58,709 nucleotides of DNA from Anaerolineales bacterium (GTDB lineage Bacteria; Chloroflexota; Anaerolineae; Anaerolineales; UBA11579). The stretch covers positions 1 to 58,709 of the forward strand of contig JAHCIJ010000004.1 of NCBI GenBank assembly GCA_026129255.1. The letters run 5' to 3'. The notes beneath the pieces are model-generated. The model searched no databases. It had not been told where the DNA came from and saw only the letters and a list, made by a program, of their open reading frames with translations. Position numbers and translations under genes: made by a program. Positions 19,384 through 28,879 of this stretch are shown piece after piece. Every line of letters begins with the position of its first letter. Position 1 is the first letter of the stretch.

Positions 19384-19487
19384 AAAAAAGAGGAGAGGAG
19401 ATCTCGCTATGGACAAAGTATGCCCATATCGCCTAAGTAATAGATGAATTGCGTATGAGGCACAGGTGAGAAGAGAGCAGGCTAGCG

Positions 19488-20114
19488 TTATTGACCATCA
19501 GCAGGAATGGACAGGATCTCGCTCTCGCTGATCGGGCCAGTGCGCAGAATACGCGGCGGGGAAACGGTGGTATCCACTACGGTGGAGGGTACCGCACCCG
19601 GTGTGTGGCCCCCATTCAGGATCGCATCAATGCGCCCGCCCAGCTGGGCGAACACCTCTTGGGCGCTGAGCGCATCCGGCTGCCCGCTGAGGTTGGCGGA
19701 GGTCACCGCCAGCGGGCCGCAGGTGAGCAGCAGCTGCTGGGCCAGCACGTGGTCAGGCACGCGCACGCCCACTGTTCCCGTTTGCGACAGGTTGGCGGGC
19801 AGGCTCAGGTGGCGCGGGACCACCAGCGTGAGCGCGCCGGGCCAAAAGCGCTCGGCCAGCCGCAGGGCGGCTGGGCTGGGGTCTCGTGCCACCTGGCCGA
19901 GCTGCTGCGCGCTGCCGATCAGCACGGCGATGGCCTTGGTGTGCTCGCGGCCTTTCACTTCATACAGACGCTCGATGGCGTCTGGGTTGGTGAGCTGGGC
20001 GGCGATGCCGTACACCGTGTCGGTAGGCAGGGCTACGATGCCGCCCTGTTGCAACACATGCACAGCCTGCTGCAGGGCTTCGGGAGCATTGCCGGGCAGT
20101 GTTTGCGTGTTCAT
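19488..20114 (-). CDS. tsaC: Threonylcarbamoyl-AMP synthase (Sua5/YrdC/YciO family)
   Basis: Makes threonylcarbamoyl-AMP from threonine, bicarbonate and ATP for t6A37 tRNA modification, 208 residues. The YrdC fold is marked by GGIVALPTDTVYGIAAQ, the KGREHTKAIAVLIG loop and PLAVTSANLSGQPD. It lacks the extra Sua5 C-terminal domain, so it is the short form. The start overlaps the prmC stop by 4 nt, giving the common prfA-prmC-tsaC order. TsaD, which uses its product, is encoded 3.2 kb away. Confidence 0.93.
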   Translation of the reverse strand: MNTQTLPGNAPEALQQAVHVLQQGGIVALPTDTVYGIAAQLTNPDAIERLYEVKGREHTKAIAVLIGSAQQLGQVARDPSPAALRLAERFWPGALTLVVPRHLSLPANLSQTGTVGVRVPDHVLAQQLLLTCGPLAVTSANLSGQPDALSAQEVFAQLGGRIDAILNGGHTPGAVPSTVVDTTVSPPRILRTGPISESEILSIPADGQ

Positions 20115-20983
20115 TTCGCCGCCTCCAGCTGTACGCGTAGCAGGCGCGGCCGCCCGGTGAGGTCAGCCAATACCTCTACTTGCGCGGTGGGCCATTGCTG
20201 GCGCGCTAAGGCCTCGACGCTGTCTTCCAACTCCGGGTCGATCTCTTCGAGGAACAGGCCGCCCGGCTTCAGCAGGCGGCCGGCTTGCTGGATCAAGACG
20301 CGGATGAGCTCAAGGCCATCCGCGCCGCCATCCAGCGCCAGTAAGGGTTCCCACTTGGCTACCGTGAGCGTTGGCACGCGTGCGCTGGGGATGTACGGCA
20401 GGTTGGCGGTGATCAGGTCCAGCGGTGCATCAAAGCCGGCCAGCAGGTCACCTTGGCTCACGTGCACACGCTCCGCCAGACCGTGCTGGCTGACGTTGGT
20501 CTGTGCAATGGCGAGGGCGTCTGGCGAAATATCGATGGCGTGGAAGGTGACATCCGGCTCATTGGCGGCAATGGCCACCGGGATGGCGGCGGAGCCGGTA
20601 CCCACATCGGCCGCGGCGCGGCCTGGCGTACGCAACCTGTGCGTACGCAACCAAGCAAGCGCTTCGTCTACGAGCAGCTCGGTTTCGGGCCGCGGAATGA
20701 GTACCGATGGACTCACCTGAAACATAAGCCCATAAAATTCCCAGTGGCCCAAGAGGTAGGGCAGCGGCTCGCCGCCGGTGAGGCGTTGCAGGCCGCTTTG
20801 CCAGTCAGCCAGGTGTTGCTCGCTGAGTTCCTGCTCGCCGTGAGCCAGCAGCCAGGGCCGCTCAACGCCCAGCACATACGCCAGCCAGACCTCAGAGTCC
20901 AGCCGCGCCGTTTCGCTGACCGGCGCCAGGGCGACGGTGGATTCTTGCAGAGCTTGCGAAATGGTCTTGCTATCTGTAAACAT
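20111..20983 (-). CDS. prmC: Release factor glutamine N5-methyltransferase
   Basis: S-adenosylmethionine-dependent enzyme that methylates the Gln of the GGQ motif in release factors, 290 residues. An N-terminal helical domain (about 1-75) with PLPYLLGHWEFYGL precedes the Rossmann methyltransferase domain with VGTGSAAIPVAIA. The catalytic NPPY motif reads NLPY (ANLPYIPS) here. Its substrate, prfA, is immediately upstream, and tsaC overlaps downstream. The start at 20983 has no clear Shine-Dalgarno site and is separated from prfA by a 76-bp repeat. Confidence 0.93.
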   Translation of the reverse strand: MFTDSKTISQALQESTVALAPVSETARLDSEVWLAYVLGVERPWLLAHGEQELSEQHLADWQSGLQRLTGGEPLPYLLGHWEFYGLMFQVSPSVLIPRPETELLVDEALAWLRTHRLRTPGRAAADVGTGSAAIPVAIAANEPDVTFHAIDISPDALAIAQTNVSQHGLAERVHVSQGDLLAGFDAPLDLITANLPYIPSARVPTLTVAKWEPLLALDGGADGLELIRVLIQQAGRLLKPGGLFLEEIDPELEDSVEALARQQWPTAQVEVLADLTGRPRLLRVQLEAAK

Positions 20984-20989
20984 AAAAAC

Positions 20990-21058
20990 GACTGCAGATA
21001 AACGCGGATGGACACAGATAAAGGGTTTATCCGCGTTTATCTATGTTCATCCGCGGTG
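20990..21058. repeat. Palindromic intergenic repeat between prfA and prmC
   Basis: The 76-bp gap is almost filled by related short units: gataaacgcgga, then tccgcgtttatc in inverse orientation, then ttcatccgcgg. It can form a long imperfect hairpin. The units resemble a dispersed repeat built from alternating cgcggat and acacagat words known in many bacterial genomes. It lies within an operon. Confidence 0.6.
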
Positions 21059-21059
21059 A

Positions 21060-22124
<1,065 letters not shown>

Positions 22125-22151
22125 ACGTCTAAGTTACCTCACAAGCGAGAC

Positions 22152-22157
22152 AGTATA
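22152..22157 (-). promoter_or_regulatory. -10 box of the prfA operon
   Basis: On the minus strand TATACT lies 27 nt before the prfA start, leaving a short leader that carries the ribosome site. Confidence 0.5.
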
Positions 22158-22163
22158 CCCGTT

Positions 22164-22274
22164 CGTCTTTGCGAGCCAGCCGTAGGCTGGCGAAGCAATC
22201 CCCAAGCTGAATTGCTAATTATTTTGGGGATTGCTTCGTCTGCACTGCTACGCAGTGCATTCCTCGCAATGACG
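22164..22274. repeat. Intergenic inverted repeat of the cctcgcaatgac family
   Basis: The segment begins with cgtctttgcgag and ends with ctcgcaatgacg. It also contains the inverted words gaagcaatcccc and ggggattgcttc. It belongs to the same family as the copies at 25440 and 25594 and fills the gap between prfA and the SbcC-like gene. Confidence 0.7.
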
Positions 22275-22279
22275 GCACT

Positions 22280-24844
22280 CTAAATAATCCTCACCTGAGA
22301 CCCGCGCGGCCCCTTCTCGACCTCGATACGCGAGGGGAAGGCGTCTTTGAGCGATTCGACATGGGTGATAACGAGGATCTTGGCAAAGTCTTCTTTGACG
22401 AGGTTGATGACCTCGACCAGGCGCTGGCGGCCGCCTTCGTCCTGGCTGGCAAAGCCTTCATCGATGACGAGGGTCTGCAGGCGGGCGCCGGCGCGCTGGG
22501 CCAGCACTTCGGAGAGGGCCAGGCGGATGGCGAAGTTGATGCGGAAAGCCTCGCCGCCGGAGAACATTTCGTAATCGCGCATGCCCACACTGTCGCGGAT
22601 CTGGATCTCCAGCGTCTCGCGCAGGTCCTCACGGCGGCGGTCTTTGTAGGCCTGCTGGGTGATGAAGGAGATGCTCATCTCGCCATTACTGAGGCGTTCG
22701 AGGATCTCGTTGGCCTTGCCCTCGATCTGCGGCAAAGCCTGCTCGATGAGCATGGCGGGTACGCCGTCTTTGCCGAAGGCGCGTTCCAGCGTTTCAAACT
22801 GGCTGGCTTGCTGGGCCAGTGTCTCGCGTTCGTCTTCCAATTCCTGGCGGCGTTGGCGCAGCGTGTCGAGCACGGCGACGCGCTGCTGGGCCTGGCCGAG
22901 CTCCATGCGCATGCGGTTCTCCTGCTCTTGCAGGGCCAGCATCTCGCGCTCGGCGGCTTGCAGGTCCGGTAGACCCTGGCGGGCGGCATCCACCGCGGCC
23001 TGGGCGCTGGCGGTGGTTTCCTGCTGGCGCGCCACCTCTTGCTCCTGGTCGGCGATCTGCGTGCCCAGCTCACCGATCTCGCGTTCCACTGGCATGGTGG
23101 CGCCGCGGGCCGCCTCCAGCGTGCGCAGCTCGGCTTCGGCGCTGCGCGCCTCGCGCTCGGCGGCGCGCACACGGTCGTGCTCGCCAGCATCGTAGCCGGT
23201 GGCTTTGAGCTCGGCGTCAATGGCGGCCAGTTGAGCACGCGCTTCGGGCGCAAAGCTGTCTTCATTCAGCAGGCGTTCCAGCTCCTGCAGACGGGCGGCG
23301 CCTTTGGAGTCCCATTGGGCTTCGAGTTTGTTCAGCTCTTCCAGCGTGAGTTGGGCCTGGTCTGCCTGGCGGGTCTTCTCGCGCACTTCCTGATCTGCGG
23401 CGCGGGCGTCTTCCAGCTTGGTCTGCTTGTCCGTAATGCGGGCGGCTTGGGCCTCAGACTGCTTTTTGTTGTTGCGCCATTGATCGCCCAGCTTCTTGCC
23501 CTCAGCCTGCATGGATTCGATGGCGCGGGCGCGGTGCTCAGGGGTGAGCTCTTGACCGCAGGTGGGGCAAGAGCTGCCCGTGGCGGTTTTGATCTTTTCC
23601 AACCGCTCTACCAAATCATCCATTTGGGTGCGCAGCAGGTTGTTTTCGGATGCAGCTTTGGTGTGTGCAGCCAGCTCTGTTTTAAGTTCCTTCTCAAGCT
23701 CGGGCAGCTTATCGATCTTGATGTGCAGCGTTTTGATTTGTGCGCTCAGCGTCTTGAGTTGCTTCTCCTGCTCGGCGCGCTGCGATTGGGCGCTGTGCAC
23801 GCGGGTTTGCTCGGCTTGCAGGGCGCGCAGCTCGGTCTGCAGGCTGGCGCGCTCGCTCTCGATGGCGGTGAGCGGCGCGGCGCGCTGCTTCTCCTGCGTG
23901 TTGAAACGGATGGCGATCTCATCCCACCTGCGCAGCTCCACGCGCAGACTTTCGAGCGTAGCGAAGGCGGCTTCGATCTCCTTGGCGCGCGCGATCAGCG
24001 CCTGGTTCTGGGCGTGCTCACTGCTGCGCTGCTCAAAGCGCTGGCGCAGGGTGGCCAGCTGGGTCTCGGCGCGCTGCAGGCTGGTGTGCTGGCTTTGGGC
24101 GGCCTTGTTGAGCGTATCCACGTTGGCCGCCAGGATGCGCATTTGTTGCACGGTGTTCTCTTGTGCGCCGCGCTTCTGCGCCATTTCTTCCAAGCCTGTC
24201 TGCAGGCTGCTGAGCTGCTCTTTGCGTTGCTGCTCTTCGCCCAGTTCGTTGGCCACCTCTTGCAGGCGGCCTTGCAACTCGGCGACTTGCGCCTCAATAC
24301 GCTTGCGGCGTTCGCCTGCTCCCTGGCGGTACTCCTCCCAGACTTCTAGCCCTAGAATATTGCCGAGGATCTTCTTGCGCTCGGTGGAGTTTTGCTGTGT
24401 GAACTCATCGGCCTTATCCTGGAGAAAGAACGAGGCATTCACGAAAGTTTTGTAGTCCAGCCGCAAGGTTTCACGGATGCGCTTGTCGGTCTCGCGCGTG
24501 CTGCGCTCGGTGAGTGGCTTCCACTGGCCGTCACTGTTGCGGATCTGGAATTCAAGTTGGGTAGCCTTGTCACGCGGCAGCAGGCGCTGGATGCGGTACA
24601 CGTTGCCCTCGTACTCAAAGGTCAGGGCGACTTCGGCGGCTTGCACATCGGGGTGAAGGTTGATCAGCGCTTCACCGCGGTTGCGCGCCTCGCCGAACAG
24701 GGCATAGGTGAGCCCGTCCAGCAAGCTGGACTTGCCCGCCCCGTTGGCGCCGGAGATGGCCGCCACGCTGAAGCGCGTAAAGTCGATCTCCACCGGGTCT
24801 CGGTAGGATAGAAAGCCAGACAGTTTGAGCTTGATGGGAATCAT
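22280..24844 (-). CDS. SbcC/Rad50-type SMC family ATPase
   Basis: DNA double-strand-break end-processing ATPase that normally works with the SbcD/Mre11 nuclease, 854 residues. The N-terminal half-site has Walker A GANGAGKSSLLDGL (about 33-46). Two long coiled-coil arms, rich in Glu/Gln/Arg/Ala, flank a zinc hook (SSCPTCGQELTPEHR, about 425-440). The C-terminus carries the ABC signature region (MFSGGEAFRINFAI) and Walker B (LVIDEGFASQDEGG). The length matches archaeal Rad50 more than E. coli SbcC. No sbcD is adjacent; it must be elsewhere if present. A TAGAAT box lies 10 nt before the start. Confidence 0.9.
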   Translation of the reverse strand: MIPIKLKLSGFLSYRDPVEIDFTRFSVAAISGANGAGKSSLLDGLTYALFGEARNRGEALINLHPDVQAAEVALTFEYEGNVYRIQRLLPRDKATQLEFQIRNSDGQWKPLTERSTRETDKRIRETLRLDYKTFVNASFFLQDKADEFTQQNSTERKKILGNILGLEVWEEYRQGAGERRKRIEAQVAELQGRLQEVANELGEEQQRKEQLSSLQTGLEEMAQKRGAQENTVQQMRILAANVDTLNKAAQSQHTSLQRAETQLATLRQRFEQRSSEHAQNQALIARAKEIEAAFATLESLRVELRRWDEIAIRFNTQEKQRAAPLTAIESERASLQTELRALQAEQTRVHSAQSQRAEQEKQLKTLSAQIKTLHIKIDKLPELEKELKTELAAHTKAASENNLLRTQMDDLVERLEKIKTATGSSCPTCGQELTPEHRARAIESMQAEGKKLGDQWRNNKKQSEAQAARITDKQTKLEDARAADQEVREKTRQADQAQLTLEELNKLEAQWDSKGAARLQELERLLNEDSFAPEARAQLAAIDAELKATGYDAGEHDRVRAAEREARSAEAELRTLEAARGATMPVEREIGELGTQIADQEQEVARQQETTASAQAAVDAARQGLPDLQAAEREMLALQEQENRMRMELGQAQQRVAVLDTLRQRRQELEDERETLAQQASQFETLERAFGKDGVPAMLIEQALPQIEGKANEILERLSNGEMSISFITQQAYKDRRREDLRETLEIQIRDSVGMRDYEMFSGGEAFRINFAIRLALSEVLAQRAGARLQTLVIDEGFASQDEGGRQRLVEVINLVKEDFAKILVITHVESLKDAFPSRIEVEKGPRGSQVRII

Positions 24845-24854
24845 GCGCGTGCCG

Positions 24855-24860
24855 ATTCTA
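24855..24860 (-). promoter_or_regulatory. Possible -10 box of the SbcC-like gene, near-leaderless
   Basis: On the minus strand TAGAAT lies 10 nt before the ATG at 24844. No Shine-Dalgarno site is visible. It is divergent from the osmC promoter. Confidence 0.4.
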
Positions 24861-24877
24861 ACTGCTATCGCTTAAAC

Positions 24878-24883
24878 TATAAT
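24878..24883 (+). promoter_or_regulatory. -10 box of the osmC-like gene
   Basis: TATAAT lies 44 nt before the ATG at 24928, giving a leader of about 38 nt with a GGAGG ribosome site. Confidence 0.6.
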
Positions 24884-24927
24884 CATCTCGTCTGTGTTTT
24901 AGACAAAATCGCTTTGGAGGCGCCAGC

Positions 24928-25347
24928 ATGCAAGTTGCATTGGATTGGAAAAAAGGGTTGAACTTTCGTGGCAAAGGGTTGAGCAGCAACTTCTCGGTGG
25001 ATGTGGATGCCGACTCGGCCGTGGGGGGCACGGAAGAAGGCCTGCGCCCAATGGAACTGGTGGCTTTGGGGCTTGGTGGCTGTACCGGGATGGATGTGAT
25101 CTCGATCCTGCAGAAGAAGCGCCAGGATGTCACCGCCTTCCAGGTGAAGGTGACCACGGAGGCGGCCAAAGAGCACCCCAAAGTGTGGACGCACGTGCTG
25201 ATCGAGTATCTGATCACCGGCAATGATGTGGACGCCGCCGCGGTGGAGCGCGCCATCCAGCTCTCGACGGATAAATACTGCCCGGCTCAGAATATGCTGA
25301 AGATGGCGGTGCTGGTGGAGACGGACTACGAGATCATTCCGGTTTGA
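24928..25347 (+). CDS. OsmC/Ohr family protein
   Basis: A 139-residue member of the OsmC family, thiol-dependent peroxidases that reduce organic hydroperoxides in the cytosol. The two redox cysteines are placed as in the family: one in GLGGCTGMDVISIL (about 52) and one in DKYCPAQNML (about 115). An Arg for the active site is in EEGLRPMELVALG. The sequence is closer to the general OsmC/YhfA group than to classical Ohr. The start has a strong GGAGG site and a separate promoter. Confidence 0.88.
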   Translation: MQVALDWKKGLNFRGKGLSSNFSVDVDADSAVGGTEEGLRPMELVALGLGGCTGMDVISILQKKRQDVTAFQVKVTTEAAKEHPKVWTHVLIEYLITGNDVDAAAVERAIQLSTDKYCPAQNMLKMAVLVETDYEIIPV

Positions 25348-25439
25348 TGTGTTGTGCCGCAAAAATGCGGCGCGTTGAGTTTGTGCAGCAAACTCAGACT
25401 TGTAGGTAGGCTATCGGGGTTTCAAGCTATAGCCGGGTA

Positions 25440-25493
25440 GATTGCTTCGTCCGTTTCCAGCGCTGGCGCGCTGGAATACTCCTCGCAATGACA
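25440..25493. repeat. Partial copy of the cctcgcaatgaca repeat
   Basis: It starts with gattgcttcgtccg and ends with cctcgcaatgaca, with a small GC-rich hairpin between. It corresponds to the right half of the element at 25594-25695. Confidence 0.7.
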
Positions 25494-25536
25494 AGAAAGT
25501 TCGGCGGAGGATAGCTTCTACACAGCGTTGCGGCGC

Positions 25537-25561
25537 GTTGAGTTTGCTGCGCAAACTCAAC
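25537..25561. repeat. Palindromic repeat unit
   Basis: An 11-bp perfect stem (gttgagtttgc with gcaaactcaac) around a 3-nt loop. A near copy is at 25375-25396 and a related core is at 16331-16351. Confidence 0.65.
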
Positions 25562-25593
25562 GCTGGTAAGTAGGCTATGACCTTACATATGAT

Positions 25594-25695
25594 TGTCATT
25601 GCGAGGCGCCGCGTAGCGGCAATCTGGGCTACAAGCCACAGCCGGGTAGATTGCTTCGTCCGCGCTGCTTACGCAACGCTGTCCTCGCAATGACA
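25594..25695. repeat. 102-bp element with 13-bp perfect terminal inverted repeats
   Basis: The ends are tgtcattgcgagg and its exact reverse complement. The inside contains the word agccgggtagattgcttcg, shared with the partial copy upstream. It codes for nothing visible and looks like a non-autonomous dispersed repeat. Confidence 0.75.
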
Positions 25696-25723
25696 GGCGA
25701 GATGGACAAAAAACTGATTTCCG

Positions 25724-25792
25724 AATTGCTTTTGACTAGCAGACTAACAAAATTGCTTTTGACTAACAGACCAACAGACCAACAGACCAACA
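25724..25792. repeat. Short tandem repeats
   Basis: Two 21-bp copies of aattgcttttgactaRcaga(c) at 25724-25744 and 25751-25771 run into four 8-bp units gacYaaca at 25761-25792. Copy number is likely to vary between strains. Confidence 0.75.
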
Positions 25793-25794
25793 AA

Positions 25795-27339
25795 CTAATC
25801 TCCTGATTCTTCACTAGGCACGACAACCGGTGTGGGAAAGGCTACCACCGGGGCGCGCGAGATGATGCTGCTGGCTGCGTCTGAGCAGGTACAGGCGCGC
25901 ACCACGTGGCCAAGACGGGTGAGCGTGCCGCTGTAGGCGGCGTTGCCCTCGCTTGGGACCCAACCTTCCATCACAAAGGGCAGCGTGCCGGCGGCCTCGA
26001 TCCATTCACCGTTGTACTTGCGCGCCACATGGATGTGTGTACCGGTGGCCGAGCCGCCCTCGCACGAAGGGTGGCCCAGCGGCCAGCCCTCCTGCACGCG
26101 CTGGCCCACGCGGGCGCGCCCGTCTTCGGCCAGATGCAGGTAGAACAGCACCCAGCCGGTGCGCTCATCGCCATCTTCGTCCAGGTCCAGCACTACTACG
26201 CCAGTTTCCGAGCGCACCACCAGCCCGCTGGCCATGGCCAGCGCCCAGGAGGTGGTACTGACACAGCCGCGCGTCTCGCTGCCAGGGGCAAAGTCCACCG
26301 CGGCCCACGGGTAGCCGGTACCCCAGGCGGTGTGCGGCCCACCAGTGTAGGACCACAGCTCGCCAGGCTGGGTGGGCAGGCGCAGCTCCGGCTGGGTCAG
26401 GCTGCCCGGCATGTGGGCGACATCGTTCACCCATGGATCACCAAACAGCTCGGCAAACGTGCGTGCAAAGCCTTGCGGCCCGATGGCGTGGGCAAACTCG
26501 CCCATGGGCAGCGTGATGTTGAAAAAGTCCTGCAGGCTGACGCTGGCGGCGTTCTGCCAGGGGTCAGGGCGATAAATGGTGCCATCCGGCCGGTCAAATT
26601 CGATCAGTTTGCCGCTGCGCCATTGGTAGTAGGAGTTGTTGAGCGTGTTGGCGGCCCACACCAGTTGCAGATATACGCCGCGGTGGAACTGGTGCTCGTA
26701 GCCCATCATGTACGCGCCGACGTCTTCGGCCAGGCTGGGCTCGCTCAGCGCGCCGGACTGATACTCCAGCAAGGCCAGCAACAGCTGCGGGCTGACGCTG
26801 AAATTCTGCGCCACCAGGTCCACCAGCCCGGCGCCGGTGCGGCGCTGGCCAGCGGCGTACTCGCGGTAATTCTTGAGCCAGCCCGGCTGCGAATCCACAA
26901 AGGCCTGCGTATTGAACTCAAGTTGGGATGGCCCATTGACGAAGCGGCTGTCTGGCACGATCGGGTAGGGCGAGCCCCAGTAGGCGCGGTAGTAAATGGG
27001 GATCTTCATCGGGAAACCGGCGGGCATCGTGGTGGCGGTATCCGGGATGATGGGGTTGGCGGCGCGGATCTCGGCGATCGTGGTGTTGAAGCGCGCGGCC
27101 AGCGCGATGAGGTTATCGCCGTTCTGGGCGGTGTAATCCACCAGCGTGCCGGCATCGTATAGCGGGCGCGTGGGCAACGGCGTAGGCGAGACCTCGGGCT
27201 GCGGCGTAGTGTCCGGCGCGGGCGTGCTGGGCAGGGGAGTCGTTGCCTCGGCTGGCGCGCTGACGCATGCGGTCAACACAGTGGCCACTAACCCCACGGC
27301 AAGCAGGGTGTGTAAGAAACGCAATTTAGTAGGGGTCAT
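25795..27339 (-). CDS. LysM / M23-type lipoprotein, paralogue C
   Basis: A 514-residue secreted lipoprotein, third of three tandem paralogues. It has a lipobox (LTAC, about 25), a Pro/Thr-rich linker and one LysM domain (YTAQNGDNLIALAARF). A central region resembles lytic transglycosylases (FSVSPQLLLALLEYQSG) but without the usual Glu-Ser pair. The C-terminal M23-like domain keeps GPHTAW, DFAP, FYLHL and THIHVAR as likely metal and catalytic positions. An Asp-rich loop (DLDEDGDERTGW) and cysteines at GC, SCEGG and CTC are shared with the other two. Peptidoglycan cleavage or binding outside the membrane is likely. The start at 27339 overlaps the preceding gene by 14 nt. Confidence 0.82.
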   Translation of the reverse strand: MTPTKLRFLHTLLAVGLVATVLTACVSAPAEATTPLPSTPAPDTTPQPEVSPTPLPTRPLYDAGTLVDYTAQNGDNLIALAARFNTTIAEIRAANPIIPDTATTMPAGFPMKIPIYYRAYWGSPYPIVPDSRFVNGPSQLEFNTQAFVDSQPGWLKNYREYAAGQRRTGAGLVDLVAQNFSVSPQLLLALLEYQSGALSEPSLAEDVGAYMMGYEHQFHRGVYLQLVWAANTLNNSYYQWRSGKLIEFDRPDGTIYRPDPWQNAASVSLQDFFNITLPMGEFAHAIGPQGFARTFAELFGDPWVNDVAHMPGSLTQPELRLPTQPGELWSYTGGPHTAWGTGYPWAAVDFAPGSETRGCVSTTSWALAMASGLVVRSETGVVVLDLDEDGDERTGWVLFYLHLAEDGRARVGQRVQEGWPLGHPSCEGGSATGTHIHVARKYNGEWIEAAGTLPFVMEGWVPSEGNAAYSGTLTRLGHVVRACTCSDAASSIISRAPVVAFPTPVVVPSEESGD

Positions 27340-28876
27340 CGCTGCTAATCGTGATGAGGCTGTCGCGGCCACTGCAGGTGCAAGCCACTACGGTGCGGCC
27401 GTCACGCGTCATATTGCCCAGGTAGGCGTCCTGGCCATAGGCCACGGTCCACCCGCTGAGCACAAAAGGTAGCGCCCCGCCGCCGCCGATCCACTCGCCG
27501 TTGTATTTGCGCGCCAGGTGCAAGTGCGTGGCGGTGGCCGTGCCGCCTTCGCAGGAGGGGTGACCGAGACGGTCGCCCCGGTCCAGCCAAGTGCCAACCG
27601 CAGGCGTGTTATCGCCGATCACGTGCAGATAGAGCACCACCCAGCCGGTCTGCTCGTTGCCATCGCCATCCATGTCCACTACGATGACGCCGGGGCTGGT
27701 TCGTACCACCAGGCCTGGCGCGGCGGCGGTGACCCAGTGCGTGGAGGCGACGCAGCCGGGCAAGCTGCTGCTGGGCGCAAAATCGAGCGCCGCCCACGAG
27801 CCCTCACGCTCCCAGGCGCCATGCGGCCCGGCGGTGAAATACCACACCTGGCGGTCGAGGAAGGGTAGGCTGAGCGCTGGCTGCGAGAGGGCGGGCGGGA
27901 AGAGCGGCTCGGTTTGGGCGGCGCGCACCCACGGGTCTGGGAACATGGAAGCGTGTGTGAAAGGATAGCCGGTCATGCGGTCGACCACGTCGAGCCAGTC
28001 TTCGTAGGCATACAGCTGGGCGAAGAGATACTGGATGGCAACGCTACCGGCGTTCAGTTCCGGGGCGATGCGCATGCGGATGCCGTCACGGAAGGTGAGC
28101 TCGGTGAGGCGGCCCTCACGCCAGCCGTAATAGCCGGTGGAGAGCTGCTTGGCTGCCCAGGTGAGCTGCTGGTACAGCCCATGGGATTGTGGCAAGCGAT
28201 AGCCCATGGGGTATTCAATGGCGCTGGCGTTGATGGGTTCGCCCAACACCCAGTTGCTCTGGTATTGCAGCACGGAGAGCAGTAGGCGCGGGTTGAGCGA
28301 ATTCTCCACCGCCACGCGTTCCACAACGCCCGCGCCGCTGTACCAGGCCGAAGGCAGGTACTCGCGGTAGTTGGCCATGTAGCCAGCGAAGGGGTTGGCG
28401 TAGGCAGAGGCGTCAAAGCCGATGGCCGAGGGGGAGAAGATGACCTCGCTATCAGGGATCAGCTTGTCGCTGGGGGTGGTGATGCCCACGGCATGCGGGA
28501 TGGTGAAGACTTGCCCGGGCGTGAGGAGGCCGGGGGCGATGTCTTGTGGAGAGGCGATCTGGCTGGCATCCACCCCAAAGCGGGCCGCCAAGGCTGCCAG
28601 CGTATCGCCGGACTGGGCTGTGTATACGAAGGGCGGTGCAGGCGACGGGCTTTCATGTGGAGTGACCGTGGCTTGCACCAGCGGCGTAGGCGTGAAGGCA
28701 GGCAGCTCGGTGGGCGTGACCGTGGGCACATAGGCGCTGGCCGTGGCGGTCATTTCCAGCTGTACACCCTGGGTAGCCTGCAGGCTTTGCGGCGTGATGT
28801 AGCCGCTGCTGCACACGACAGTGGCCAGGGCCATCACCAGGCTGATCAATACCAGACGAAACGAACGGGGGGTCAT
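27326..28876 (-). CDS. LysM / M23-type lipoprotein, paralogue B
   Basis: A 516-residue lipoprotein, second of three tandem paralogues, with lipobox ATVVC at about 18-22. The linker is rich in Thr and Pro. It has a LysM domain (YTAQSGDTLAALAARFG), a transglycosylase-like region (NSLNPRLLLSVLQYQSNW) and an M23-like end with GPHGAW, DFAP, LYLHV and THLHLAR. The loop DMDGDGNEQTGW resembles a calcium-binding DxDxDG turn. It starts 3 nt after the stop of paralogue A and overlaps paralogue C, so the three are one operon. No enzymatic activity is shown by the sequence alone. Confidence 0.83.
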   Translation of the reverse strand: MTPRSFRLVLISLVMALATVVCSSGYITPQSLQATQGVQLEMTATASAYVPTVTPTELPAFTPTPLVQATVTPHESPSPAPPFVYTAQSGDTLAALAARFGVDASQIASPQDIAPGLLTPGQVFTIPHAVGITTPSDKLIPDSEVIFSPSAIGFDASAYANPFAGYMANYREYLPSAWYSGAGVVERVAVENSLNPRLLLSVLQYQSNWVLGEPINASAIEYPMGYRLPQSHGLYQQLTWAAKQLSTGYYGWREGRLTELTFRDGIRMRIAPELNAGSVAIQYLFAQLYAYEDWLDVVDRMTGYPFTHASMFPDPWVRAAQTEPLFPPALSQPALSLPFLDRQVWYFTAGPHGAWEREGSWAALDFAPSSSLPGCVASTHWVTAAAPGLVVRTSPGVIVVDMDGDGNEQTGWVVLYLHVIGDNTPAVGTWLDRGDRLGHPSCEGGTATATHLHLARKYNGEWIGGGGALPFVLSGWTVAYGQDAYLGNMTRDGRTVVACTCSGRDSLITISSDDPY

Positions 28877-28879
28877 TTG

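Larger units (their letters stand above)
25348..25794. other. 447-bp gene-free region filled with repeats
   Basis: I see no credible gene here. The space holds two copies of an 18-bp word (25366-25383 and 25529-25546), two copies of a 23-bp word (25431-25453 and 25640-25662), a full inverted-repeat element (25594-25695) and short tandem repeats at the right end (25724-25792). Only repeat units and the spacers between them are present. Confidence 0.75.

Noticed and set aside
19409..19447. A 12-codon plus-strand ORF behind a GAGGAG-like site in the tsaC-uvrA gap
   Set aside because: Too short, no promoter or conserved feature, and on the strand opposite both neighbours.
25361..25794. CRISPR array
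   Set aside because: The repeats are of several kinds, unevenly spaced and palindromic, and there are no regular unique spacers or cas genes.
25629..25826. A minus-strand ORF rich in Leu/Val (LLVCWSVGLLV-like)
   Set aside because: It is the translation of the 8-bp tandem repeat and a dispersed repeat, with no ribosome site.
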